Part shown: one piece after another, positions 28,701 through 38,486 of the stretch
Position numbering within the stretch: position 1 is the first letter of the stretch
Layout of the letters: each line of letters begins with the position of its first letter
From: Allacma fusca
Lineage: Eukaryota; Arthropoda; Collembola; Symphypleona; Sminthuridae
Direction: 5' to 3'
Assembly (NCBI GenBank): GCA_947179485.1
Contig: OX359250.1
Coordinates: 45,791,450-45,855,449, forward strand
DNA: 64,000 nucleotides
Translations under genes and position numbers: made by a program
The notes under the pieces: generated by a model
The model's database searches: none
What the model was told of the DNA's origin: nothing
The model's input: the letters and a program-made list of their open reading frames with translations, nothing else

Positions 28701-31297
28701 CCTCTCCAGTTTGCTACTTCATTGTTCCTGACAACCACAACTCCACGCAAATTTTTTCCGTAGATCCCGTGAATCATATTCTGTCAACAAAAGTGAGGCT
28801 TGATCGCGAGAAACGTGCGAACCATACCTTGATGATAGTAGCAACGGAGGATTGTCTCCGAGGTGAGATTACCAGACAGGAGAAGACATCTTCCTACTTA
28901 AAAGTTCTTGTGAATGTGGTCGATGTGAATGACAATTCTCCGAAGTTCATACGGAAAGTGTTCACTGGAGGAGTGACCACTGACACAGACTTTGGCACGT
29001 CCTTCATGTCAATCAAGGCGACAGACGCGGACTCCCCACCCAACGCTCAACTCAAGTACTACATCATCCCGCCGATCACCATGTCATTGTCCGAAGGGCT
29101 GAGTCATTTAGTGAATAACGAGAATTCCTTATTTTCCATCGATGAGAACACGGGCGCCATTTCCTTAGCATTTGATCCTCAGCCAGATATGAAAGGTCAT
29201 TTTGTGATACATGTCGGAGTTAATGACACTTACGGTTTAAGTGATAGAGCCAAAGCTTTAGTGTATCTCTTGCGAGAAGATCAGAAGGTGAAAGTAACCG
29301 TACGAATGAGTCCGAACGAGGTTCGGCAACACGTGGAGATATTCACCCGGGTTCTCTCAAATGTCACGGGAGTGGTGGTCAACGTTGATGAAAATTTCAA
29401 GTTCCATGAGAATCGGGATGGTTCCGTTGATAAAACCAAGACAGATTTTTACATTCATTTGGTTCATCCCCAAGAGAATGCTGTATTGGAAGTCAACCAA
29501 GTGCTCAAGCTTATTGATCTGAATATTGAAGATTTGGATGAGCTTTTCAAAGAATTTAATGTTTTGGACACCCAAGCATCCAGCTTGACCTTGTCTTCTC
29601 CCAAAGGACAGGAGGAGAAGAAGAATCTAATTTTAGTTTATGCATCCGGAGCAGCAATATTTTTTGCTTTGATTCTAATCGTCGTTATTTCCCTATGCTT
29701 TGCTCAGCGAGCCAAATATCAACGGCAATTGAAAGCTTTGACAGCTAATGCTTACGGTAGGTTTATTTACACATCAAATTTGTATTGTAGAAAATTACGC
29801 AAGTTTTTAAAATGGCTGCACTGTAGTGCACATATGCTTACAAAATGGTTGGACTCCTCTTTTTACCCCGCTGTCTTGGAAGACATTAAAATATTTGCGA
29901 GCCTATGTAGCCTCCAATAATTTTTTCTTCCATACGAAATTTTTTTCAATGTAAATACTTATTATTTCATTTAGGGAATTTTACCGTATAATTTAATAAA
30001 TCACATCCAGTCTGTCGGGATTATCAAATGTAGAGAAATATTAACTCAATGCACTGTGCTAGTCGAAAATTGAGACCGCATTGGCAAGAATTATGGAACA
30101 AAGTTGAAATATTATGAAAATATTTTTTGCTAGTGATAACTTTTTAAGCCATTCATTATGACCTCGAGTCAAAATGGCGGATTGTTAAATTTTAAGGGTC
30201 ACTCCCTTAAAAGTGAGATGGAGTCTAGAGAGAGATCAAATGATAGGAGCCGTCATGTAAACCTAAGTTAAAGTCATACACCTCAGAATGTTACCAGTAG
30301 AAATCCAGCGTTTAGTTTCAGTGAAACTTGCTTTATCATAATACATGTTATTAAAGTCTTGCGGAGGCTGAAATGGGGCTAATACCAATGATATATTATT
30401 TTGTTACAGGATCAAGTTCCACAATAATCCCACGAACGGGGAACGTTCCAAATACGAACGTTCATAGTAGCGAAGGATCAAATCCGATCTGGATGCAGGC
30501 GTATCAAAACAGTTGGTACAAAGAGGACTCACTCAGGTAGTAAGTGTGGCGATTTGCTTGGCTTGTGTGTGCTCTTGCTTAAAAAGATGCGGCCTTACTG
30601 ATGCTGTCCTCTGCATAAAAAACTAAGACTGTTGGAACCAGTTTTCATTTGATCAGCGTAATCTTCAGAAATTATACGCGCATTTGGTTGTTGTAGATTA
30701 TTTTGTGTGTAACTTACAATTTTAATTGTGTATACTTAAATCCATTGTATTTATGGACGTTGTAGAGTAGTTCGTGAGCACATGTATATTGTCGTTTGGG
30801 ACCTGGTTGTTATGGTCCCTTTACAATTACTACTGTACTGTATCTTGTGGGTAGCCTAAATACTGTTGTGGGTTTGTATCCCGCTGGAGTTGTATGTACT
30901 TCCCTATTTGTTAGCTTAGAATTTAGTTAACTTAGAAATACATTTTAGATTTAGACATTGGACTAATTTATGTACATACTGTAAAACGCACTGTGGGTCG
31001 CAATATTTTAAACCAGCATTCAACAACTTTTTATTTTATAATTTCATTTTTTATTTTTGCCCTGCTGTTAGTGACAATTCGGAATCGCGGGATTCGTTGG
31101 ATGAAAATGCAATTGCTACAGAGTCAGCGTCTCCACCATCATCCCACATGCGAAGCTTTGTCGGATCAGATGCTGAGATCTCCCGACGAAACGACCTCAA
31201 TCGCACGTTTCATCGGAATTTAATGTATAATAATCGCATTGACTCGAACGGAACTTGCCTCATTTTAAAAAAACATCTCGAAACGACTGAACTCTAA
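15654..31297 (+). CDS. Cad87A: CDH23/Cad87A-like large cadherin (25 coding exons, 2,100 aa predicted)
   Basis: Calcium-dependent adhesion receptor at the plasma membrane. Hand-traced coding exons: 15654-16604, 19795-19888, 20225-20352, 20468-20632, 21010-21139, 21456-21619, 22255-22335, 22422-22535, 22616-22754, 22948-23023, 23240-23413, 23519-23647, 23942-24090, 24215-24465, 24567-24873, 25014-25148, 25321-25592, 25728-26057, 26368-27004, 27097-27161, 27267-27455, 27610-27742, 28620-29756, 30410-30536, 31072-31297. All introns are GT-AG, and the summed length is divisible by three. The order is a Ser/Pro/Arg-rich N-terminus, a hydrophobic segment, 14 EC repeats (LDRE and DxNDN signatures), a membrane-adjacent domain, one TM helix and a ~115-residue tail. 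The membrane-adjacent domain, a G-x-NP-x-W tail motif and the C-terminal TEL all resemble vertebrate CDH23. The 14-repeat size fits arthropod Cad87A better than the 27 repeats of CDH23. The true start codon is uncertain. Confidence 0.92.
18134..18160. repeat. (TG)n microsatellite in cadherin intron 1
   Basis: TG run with one TT interruption. Confidence 0.9.
19688..19719. repeat. (CT)n microsatellite in cadherin intron 1
   Basis: Uninterrupted CT run ending about 75 bases before the acceptor of exon 2, upstream of its polypyrimidine tract. Confidence 0.9.
19795..27742 (+). CDS. Cad87A: Cadherin exons 2-22: EC1 to the start of EC13
   Basis: Twenty-one short exons encode the ectodomain. EC boundaries are marked by linker motifs such as DVNDN (exon 3), DVNDE (exon 7), DSNDE (exon 11), DVNDN (exons 14 and 17), DENDN (exon 18), DINDE (exon 19) and DFNDN (exon 20). 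Exon 19 is the longest of this set and covers most of EC10 and EC11 without an intron. Several linkers deviate from the DxNDN consensus: DVEDR after EC2, DVNNK after EC7 and NVDDF after EC12. EC4 lacks the usual mid-repeat A-x-D-x-D calcium motif. Introns are mostly 80-500 bases and none contains a recognisable gene. Confidence 0.9.
27838..28482. repeat. Foldback (long inverted-repeat) element in cadherin intron 22
   Basis: Two arms of roughly 280 bases are imperfect inverted copies: 27838-28115 starts TGGGTAGTTACGC, and about 28205-28482 ends GCGTAACTACCCA. They are separated by a short loop near 28120-28200. The arms share distinctive words such as the segment around CAGACCCCCAG. Inverse complementarity may extend a few bases outward. 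I find no convincing target-site duplication and no coding capacity, so it is best described as a non-autonomous foldback/MITE-type element. Confidence 0.85.
28620..29756 (+). CDS. Cad87A: Cadherin exon 23: EC13-EC14, membrane-adjacent domain, TM helix
   Basis: This 1,137-base exon carries EC13 (an acidic D/E-rich run, LDRE, then DVNDN near 28922), EC14, then a non-cadherin domain at about 29281-29620, and a single TM helix at about 29624-29708 followed by basic residues. The membrane-adjacent domain contains the block LSNVTGVVVNVDE and the pattern KTKTDFYIHLV. These align by eye to the equivalent juxtamembrane region of vertebrate CDH23 (established family knowledge). It is the best evidence for CDH23/Cad87A assignment over other long cadherins. 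The exon ends at a GTAGGT donor in phase 1. Confidence 0.92.
30410..30536 (+). CDS. Cad87A: Cadherin exon 24: cytoplasmic tail
   Basis: The acceptor is TTGTTACAG and the donor GTAGTA. The exon encodes about 42 tail residues including SEGSNPIWMQAY. The G-x-NP-hydrophobic-W pattern matches the human CDH23 tail at the same distance from the membrane. Confidence 0.85.
31072..31297 (+). CDS. Cad87A: Cadherin exon 25: C-terminus with PDZ ligand and stop
   Basis: The exon encodes a Ser/Asn/Asp/Glu-rich tail and ends in T-T-E-L followed by TAA at 31295-31297. A C-terminal T-x-L is a class I PDZ ligand. Human CDH23 ends in I-T-E-L, which binds harmonin (USH1C) PDZ domains (established knowledge). This implies a harmonin-type scaffold partner here (inference). 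Confidence 0.88.
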
Positions 31298-32270
31298 AAT
31301 ATTGCAAGTGAATAATTAATTAAGTAAAGTTGAAGACATTTTTTTTAATATAGAATTTTATCTTACCCGAAAACTCACAATCCGAAGATGAGCACCATAG
31401 GTGTTTCTTTGTAACGAAAGCAGCGTATACTATAGTATTACAAAAAGCCCTCCAAAATCACCTCATTTTTAAAAAAATGGAAGCATGAGTATGTGCATTA
31501 CATAGCATTTACCTTACCTCTGTTTGCGGTGTGGAAAGCCATTTACCCATCGAAGTTGAATGTCCCCGAAAAATAGCATTATGGGTGGAAGACACAGCAT
31601 GATTCCGTACATTCTGCTTATTAAAATAACCCAGTATTTTTTAGCTATTCCATGATAGGACGTGCGTTCGGGATATAAAAGTTTAGACATTAAGGACGTA
31701 ATAGTTAGTACTATTTAATTAAGTTTTTTTTGTAGTGACGCATTTAAATTGGTAAGAATGTTCTTGTGGATGAGAGCCAAACTATAAGCTTACAAAGTTT
31801 TAATACCTGTACGTTTGCGTTATTATGAACTTGATACTTGGTCCATGATTATGTACAAAATATATTACCAGAAATAAAGTTATTTTCTAATTTTCATACC
31901 AATTACTTATTATTATTCCTACTGCCTCTACAACGTTTGGCTCTACATAGTAGATCTACGATGTTCCTAATTACGGAGATTCAATTATATGTAGCAAGCG
32001 TAAGCACCATGAACCACGTCATCACAACGCTTCGACGTAGGTTCTGAAAATATATATTTTACTAAAATAAATTAAAACATTTTGTCCCTCCCCCCTGTTT
32101 GAACGTTCCGGATGGCCTGGCTCGGTTGAATCACATATTTCATCTCAGAGTACCACTTTGCATTTCAGTGTTATTAAGCAATAATTTTTCTAGCCTTGCA
32201 CATGGCTTTATTATCAAATGAATTCAATAGTATTTGTTACTGAGAGTAAGGAATAATAAAATATAGTTTT
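31298..32270 (+). other. Cadherin 3' UTR and downstream flank
   Basis: AT-rich sequence without coding signal. A candidate polyadenylation signal (AATAAA within GAAATAAAG) lies near 31873. I see no other gene. Confidence 0.5.
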
Positions 32271-32279
32271 GTGCATTCT

Positions 32280-32465
32280 ACCAGCGATGGGCAATTGGAT
32301 CGCCTATCCTTCAGCCTTCCCTATAAAATATTTGAAAAACAGCCCTACATACTGGGCTATATTGATGCCCATTCCCTACAGCCCAAAACTAGGCAGACAC
32401 ATCGCCTACCTTTTCCTTTCCTATTTTTCTCCGACCGCCTAGGTGACACCTTGCCTAATTTTGAA
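32280..32465. repeat. Dense GCCTA/TAGGC motif array next to a hAT-like terminus
   Basis: The region opens near CAGCGATGGGCAA, which looks like a hAT terminal inverted repeat, and then carries many GCCTA/CGCCTA words in both orientations. This resembles the subterminal repeats of hAT transposons. No opposite terminus was found, so the assignment is inference. Confidence 0.35.
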
Positions 32466-32821
32466 GTGCATTGGATTTGTGCTAAATAAGTTCTATTTAC
32501 ATAAATTGCTAAAGATCCCGTATCATGGCTTGTCGAGAAGGCTTAATATTAATAGCCCGCTTCGCTGGGCATAGTAATCTCATATAAGACGTGAACTATT
32601 AATTGTAAGACTAACAATTCATTTCAAAAAGCTGGTTGGCAATTCATCATCAAAAAATTATGGTACAACGCTCCAGCCCACTAAAGTTCTCTCCCAAACT
32701 CAATATTTGGCTATACACTGGGAATTTAACTAATCACTTAATCAACTTAATACCAACCAATAAATCTTGCTGTTGAATCACTGTATGGTGCTTCACCCCT
32801 TAGTGGATCAAATATGATTTT

Positions 32822-33370
32822 TAGGGTGGCGTCAGCCCCCTAGTAAAATAGCCGTGTCCGTACGTCCGTACGTCCGTGTGTCCCTCCGCACGATTACGCA
32901 AAAACTACTAAACCGATTTCAATGAAATTGTTTATGGGCATTACTTGTATCAAAAGTAAGGCTGAGTTCGTATTTGGTTGAAATCGGCCGGATAGTTTTT
33001 TCGAAAAAAATTCTTGAAATTTTGGACTTTATGTCAAATGACTGTTATCTCTAAAACTACTGAATCGATTTCAATGAAACTTTTTGTGAATATTGCTTAT
33101 GTAAATAGTAATGGCTACTGTATATGACGTTGAAATCGGCCGGATAGTTTTTTTCAAAAAAAAAATCTTGAAATTTTGGACTTTATGTCAAATGACTGTT
33201 ATCTCTAAAACTACTGAATCGATTTCAATGAAACGTTTTGCGAATATTGCTTATGTAAAACTTAATGGTTACTGTCTACTTGGTTGAAATCGGCCGATAG
33301 TTTTTTCGAAAACAATTCTGAAATTTCGAAAAATTTTCCTACATTGACGGCCGCGGCTGACGCCACCGCA
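32822..33370. mobile_element. Small TIR element with three ~120-bp tandem repeats
   Basis: It is bounded by inverted GGTGGCGTCAGCC (left, near 32824) and GGCTGACGCCACC (right, near 33356-33368). Inside, from about 32894 to 33330, lie about three tandem copies of a ~120-base unit. Each unit contains ACTACTRAAYCGATTTCAATGAAA and later GTTGAAATCGGCCGGATAG. It sits inside the left arm of the foldback element and is absent from the right arm, so it is a later insertion or replacement. Confidence 0.6.
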
Positions 33371-33847
33371 CTAGCGCAACATTTTTCAATCTTTGTTACT
33401 AAAGTCCAATATTCCTACAAATCAATCGTTAATTCCTAATGATATTTTTACGGGATATAAAGATCAAATGTATGGATGTAAAGGCTTGTAATTAAAAAAT
33501 AGTGAGCAAATAACTTCAGCATTACAAATTCTGAGAATTTATCTGACGTTATATATAAAAAGTGTTGCAATAAGTACTTTCAATTCCATTTGTTTTTTCC
33601 TAATAAGAATCCCACACTTATGTGTACTAAGCTCAGTCAAATTCTCCTCTCCTCAAATTCGTCAGTGCTGTAACCGAACGTAGTTTTTCTCACTACCAGA
33701 CTTAATTTAATCCAAAGATGATTTATGTCTAATGTTTATAATAATTATGATCAGCGCTTTTAAGTAATAATCTAAAATTAACCGATTAAACGAGACTTAC
33801 CTTGAAGTTTAATCGAAATTATATGAACAGACTCGTCCGAATATATT

Positions 33848-33957
33848 ACATGGTAGTACTCCCATCTACAGCTCAATGTCCACAACTTTTAAAGTTTCTC
33901 CACCCAACAATGCTACCGTACCGGCCTCTCCTCTACTTATTAACCGTCATTCCTTTA
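33848..33957. repeat. DIRS inverted terminal repeat (right end)
   Basis: Inverted copy of about 38228-38340 with a few mismatches, including the shared block CTCCCATCTACAGCTC. The outer ~70 bases (33777-33852) differ from the other end, as is usual for DIRS. Confidence 0.85.
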
Positions 33958-34017
33958 AAGTACTTACGGTTTGCTACAACGGGGAATAATTTTGAACAAA
34001 ATTACGAGGAGGGAGGG

Positions 34018-34130
34018 TGTAATATATTCGGACGAGTCTGTTCATATAATTACGATTAAACTTCAAGGTAAGTCTCGTTTAATCGGTTAATTATATTTCA
34101 CGACTCGTCCTCTATATTACATGGTAGTTG
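34018..34130. repeat. DIRS internal complementary region
   Basis: 34018-34092 is the reverse complement of 33777-33852 (right extremity). 34091-34130 is the same sense as the reverse complement of about 38319-38359 (left extremity). The two halves join at AATT, which both ends share. In DIRS elements such a region templates closure of the circular intermediate. Confidence 0.85.
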
Positions 34131-34204
34131 TTTAAAGATCGCAAACAGTAACACAAATTCTCATACTCTCATTCAAGACTTTATTCACACATATATAAAT
34201 GTTT

Positions 34205-35021
34205 TTAAAATACTAAAACAACTGACGACTCGGGTGTCCAACCCGCTGTTTTTCTGATAACTTCGACGTTAACCTTCTTTCTAGCCGCTGCTGACGTGGC
34301 TGCATGTCTTGAACTGTGGGCAGTGAAAATCGAGGTGTCAATGCCAGTCTTCTGGAGGACAGTTTTGATCCAGCGACCAATAGTTTGGACAGTAACGGCT
34401 CTATGAGGCTTGTTTAAGGATGTTAATAAACTTCCACAAGTTCCTCGGATGGAAGCTGTTCGGATTATATAATCCGACAAAACGGTAAATGTACATACCT
34501 CCAAATCCACCGTATATAGCGGAAGATGAAGGCACGGTTGAGGTCTGGACACCTTAGAGGTCTTTATACTTTGAGAAATAAAAATATCGGCTCCAAGCTG
34601 ACTCATTTTTATATCTTAAAGTCGAATTTTTGCAAATGTTTGCACTCGGTGTGCTGTTGTAAGAGCTAAAAGCCCTATCAGCTTAAAAGCGAGCATTTCT
34701 AAGTTCAAGGAACTTGCTTAGGATCCCAGGTATAATTGTATCTTGGTTTCGGTGGTCCTCGAGTTTTCCTATTCCCTTCAGAAAGCGAGAAATGCTTGGG
34801 TCATGCCCAATTTTCTCCCCGGATAAAAGTGACACTGCAGACCTCAGTGTATTTAATGTTGAGTAGGATGCACCCGAATCATATTTGTATTGCAAGAAGT
34901 TTAAAATTTCAGGAATTTTGAATTCTAATGGGTTGAGTTTCAAATTTGTACAATAATTGATCCAATCTTGTATCGCAGAAGAGTACTGGTTTAGGGTTGA
35001 GTCTGCAAGAGATGATAACAT
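34205..35021 (-). pseudogene. DIRS tyrosine recombinase (broken)
   Basis: The N-terminal core-binding part is in 34683-35021 and the catalytic part in 34205-34606; they are joined by a frame with an in-frame stop near 34616. The first catalytic Arg is seen in TTAHRVQT (about 34655) and the H-x-x-R box as TAHSSRHAATSAA (about 34290). The region expected to carry the nucleophilic Tyr ends in a stop after GWTPESS, so the active site appears incomplete. It would cut and join the circular DNA intermediate during integration. Confidence 0.82.
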
Positions 35022-35053
35022 CGTATTTACGCAACTTTCGTGTATGCCTTAGT

Positions 35054-36113
35054 TCAGAAACCCCTGCCGGAGAGCTTCCCTACCAGCAACGACAATGATT
35101 TCCGCATGGGATGGAGTATCCTAGATTCAGAAAATAACAAATTTTGAGATGGCCTCAGCTTAATTGCGGGAGACGATAATAGCTGAAAGAACAAAGTATA
35201 CCAAGGCTGTGTGGGCCAGTTGGGCACCACCACAATCCCCTCAGCCTTTTCCTCATGATCTTTTGCAACACTCGAGTTATTAAGGAAAATGGAGGAAAGG
35301 CGTAGAAGTACCGCTTCGACCAATTTATAGTGAATGCGTCTACGTAGGAGGATTTTGGGTCGGGGAACCAACTAGCAAATAGTCGACATTTTGAATTTAA
35401 ATGTGAAGCAAACAAATCTATTTTTGGTCTACCTAATTTTTTACAAATTGTAGCAAACACTATGGTTCAAAGACCATTCATAATCATCATGTTTGTTGCG
35501 TGATTCTAAGTCTGCAATTGCATTTTCCTTTGAAGGGATAAGCAAATACCCATATATTTTTGGATTCACACCACTGCCATATTTGACGTGTCAATGAATT
35601 TAACTTGCTGTGCTGGATACTTCCCATTCTATTTATGTAGGAAATAGCTGTAGTGTTGTCGACTCTTAGCAGAATTTGACAATTTTGGGATTCGCTAAAA
35701 AATGACTTTAACCCGTGAAATATCGCAAGAAGTTCTAAATAATTAATGTGGTGCTTGACATCGTTTCGCGACCAAAATCCATGGGTTCTTTGATTCACCG
35801 TACAAGCACTCCAACCAGACAGTGACGTATCTGTCCAAACTGTAAAATCAAGGGACTGTGCCTGTATAGATCTTGATGCACTTGGTAAAGCCTGAAGCCA
35901 CAAATACAAATCTCCCTTCACGTCATTATTGATACTAATGTTTTTCTCATAATCCCCTCGGGTTCTCAAAAGTGCCTTGTACTTCACAATCTCTAGCGCT
36001 TTTGTGTATAGCATACCATACTTCACAGCTTTGCAGACTGAGTTCAAATGACCTATAAGCTTTGCAAACTTCCTAATACTAAAGCTATCGCATTTCAGAA
36101 ACCAGTGAAGCAA
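35054..36113 (-). pseudogene. DIRS RNase H and downstream pol region (frameshifted)
   Basis: 35487-36113 carries the RT connection and an RNase H fold with acidic residues in FTVWTDTSLSGW, an LELLAI block and LRVDNTTAISYINRMG. The conserved continuation, with LFASHLNSKCRLFASW and DAFTINWSKRYFYAFPPF, is in a second frame at 35155-35460, and part of the end is in a third frame at 35054-35371. At least two frameshifts separate them. It belongs with the reverse transcriptase just upstream in the transcript. Confidence 0.82.
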
Positions 36114-36375
36114 CTTAATTAGTGCTTGTTTTTAACTACTGGTAGCTCCAAAGTCATGGCTTTCGAGTTTATAAGGAAGCCTAGATAGTGGCAATTGTTT
36201 GTAGGCGTTAGAACTGACTTTGCATAGTTTATTAAGAATCCTAGTGACTCAAAGAATTTGATCACTTATTGTATTTGAGAATTCCATTTTTGATAGGAAT
36301 CCGAAATCAGGATTAAATCGTCTATGTAGATAACTACGAGCAGTCCCATTTTTCTCAATGCTGCTACTACTGGCT

Positions 36376-36846
36376 TTACGATTTTTGTAGCCAAGGGGCT
36401 ACCGACAACCCAAAGGGTAAACAACAAAACTGATACATTGTATTCTGAAAAAGAAATCTTAAAAATTTTCTGGAAGTTGTATGGATTGGTATTAGAAAAT
36501 ATGCATCTTGCAAATCAATTTTGCACATAAAACTGTTTGGAGAGACAAGCCGAGTTACAACTCTTAGATCGTCCATCTTAAAATGCTTGGCCTCTAGATG
36601 CCTATTTAAATTCTTTAAATTGAGGATGAATCTTTGGGACCCATTTGGTTTTGGAACTAAGAATATTGGTGAGACATACTGGTCAGACTCAAATTTGCAC
36701 TCCTCAACAGCCCCAGCAGCTAGTAATTTGCGTATTTCTCTTTCCATTGAAATACATTCAGTCATGGAAAAACGCTTGGTTGACACAGGATAGCACTGCA
36801 TAGGTTTTGAAATAAATGGCAACTCATAGCCCTTCAACCACCTCAA
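36376..36846 (-). pseudogene. DIRS reverse transcriptase (partial)
   Basis: RT motifs are visible in order: SPIFLVPKPNGSQRFILNL, then CKIDLQDAYFLIPIH with a catalytic Asp, then QFCCLPFGLSVAPW. The frame breaks at 36376. The following stretch to about 36150, where the second catalytic motif belongs, is covered only by another frame, so the copy is disrupted. Confidence 0.85.
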
Positions 36847-36920
36847 TAAATTACTATCATTTGTTACTCGCTTCCAGCTTTCAATGTAAAACTTTAGCCT
36901 GCCTGCCTTCTTACTTACAT

Positions 36921-38132
36921 TTAGTATCTGCGTTGATGACGTGGACTCGTGCTCCTCTCCCTCTTCGTTTGAGACTCCTTGTAATAACGCCCGCCCTTGC
37001 CCTGAAATTTCTTTTGAGGGTGTCGCGGGCGCTGGAAGTTTAAAATACCCGAATTTTTGTTGACATTATTACTGGTGTTTGTCTGACCGGTGGGGCCATT
37101 GCTTGGCTTCTGCACAGATTTTTGCACTGGTCTTCGTAAGTCTTGTCCTACCTTACTTATGGCCTTTGCTGCTTCAACCTTATCCTTGAAGCCTTGGCCG
37201 TATTATAAAGTATCAGGTGGACTTTGATCCGCAATGCTCTTCATGAGAAAATTGAGGGTTGGAGTGATATGAGCCCTTCTAGCCAGTGACAATTTATGTT
37301 GCATGTCAGACAGCAGACGACCCGCGTCGTTTAGGCTTTTGACTGCCTCAACTTTCGCCTTTTTGCTATCCACATCTGTTGGGTTAATCTTCAACAAAGA
37401 GGTAATTGATTTACCTAATGCAGCAAGACTTGATGCAACCTGTTTCTGATGACCTATCATATAACCCTCATTTTTCAGCAGTTTCGCATTGTTTGCAATG
37501 CTAGCCTGGACCTCAGCGTTTAGCTGTGGAGCTGCAACCGCTGGGCAGTTATCCGGAGGAGGATTATTTTCCATTAACTTAGTAAAACTCTCCGCTTGTA
37601 GCCCAAGTTTTATAATGTCTGTCCACACAGGGATCAGAGTGTCTGGGAGATTTTCACCCGGCTTTTCTGTAGGTTGATCCTTTTCCCCAAGTATATTATT
37701 TAGATCTGGATCGATTGGGGCATGAACCTGAAACTCATCAACAGACGGGGATCTGATGGTAATAATGGGTGAATTTTGGTGAATAGTAGATGATTCAGAG
37801 TGACTAGCTGACAATGAGCGAGTAGCACTTCTTTTACCCGAGATCGTCAATCGACGAAATTTTGATCTCCCACGGGATCTATCTCGTGAGGAAGATTTTT
37901 CAAGGTTACGTTTCCGGTAGTGCCTACCTGGAATAAAGCTTCTATCCCTTGAACTTTTTCCTGACGAACGAGTCGAGCCTCGTGGGCTGCGATCATCGAA
38001 GGATGGTGACCGGCGTTTGCGAGAATGCTTTTTCAGTTTCTTTTCCAGCCTTTTGAACTTCCGGTTCAAACTTTCAAGGTCACAAGACGAGGAACTTATA
38101 CTTTGTTTCCTCCTTCCCATTTTTACCTTCAA
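36921..38132 (-). pseudogene. DIRS gag-like ORF with one in-frame stop
   Basis: The frame opens at 38132 and runs 309 codons to a TAA near 37203, then continues in the same frame to 36921. The N-terminal third is rich in Ser, Arg and Lys with SR/RS dipeptides, and the middle is alpha-helical in character. SR-rich first ORFs are typical of DIRS/PAT-type gag proteins. A single stop separates otherwise open halves. Confidence 0.7.
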
Positions 38133-38486
38133 GGGACAAAGTTCAAAAGGGAAACTATGAAAAAAAATTCAATTTTTATTTAAGAAATAAGGTGCGCGTG
38201 TGGACACGATGCACAAGATGAAAAGAATGACGGTTAATAAGTAGAGGAGAGGCCGATACGGAATCATTGTTGGGTGGAGAAACTTTAAAAGTTGTGGACA
38301 TTGAGCTGTAGATGGGAGTACTACCATGTAATATAGAGGACGAGTCGTGAAATATAATTGCTGATACAATATGCAATACAAATATTGTTGCAAGCAGTTG
38401 GTATATAGGCGAGAAGCACAGCGAGCTGAAAAAGCTCTCCTCCGCGACAACGTTTCAGCCCGCTGTGCTTCTCGGCTTGCTGTATA

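Larger units (their letters stand above)
33777..38359 (-). mobile_element. DIRS-like tyrosine-recombinase retrotransposon (degenerate)
   Basis: On the minus strand the order is gag-like ORF, reverse transcriptase, RNase H region, tyrosine recombinase: the DIRS order. The ends are inverted (33848-33957 against about 38228-38340) rather than direct LTRs. An internal complementary region at 34018-34130 is the reverse complement of the right extremity followed by a copy of the left extremity, the hallmark of DIRS replication. Flanking host sequence matches the uninterrupted right arm of the foldback element, which fixes the boundaries. The coding regions carry stops and frameshifts, so it is probably inactive. 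Confidence 0.85.
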
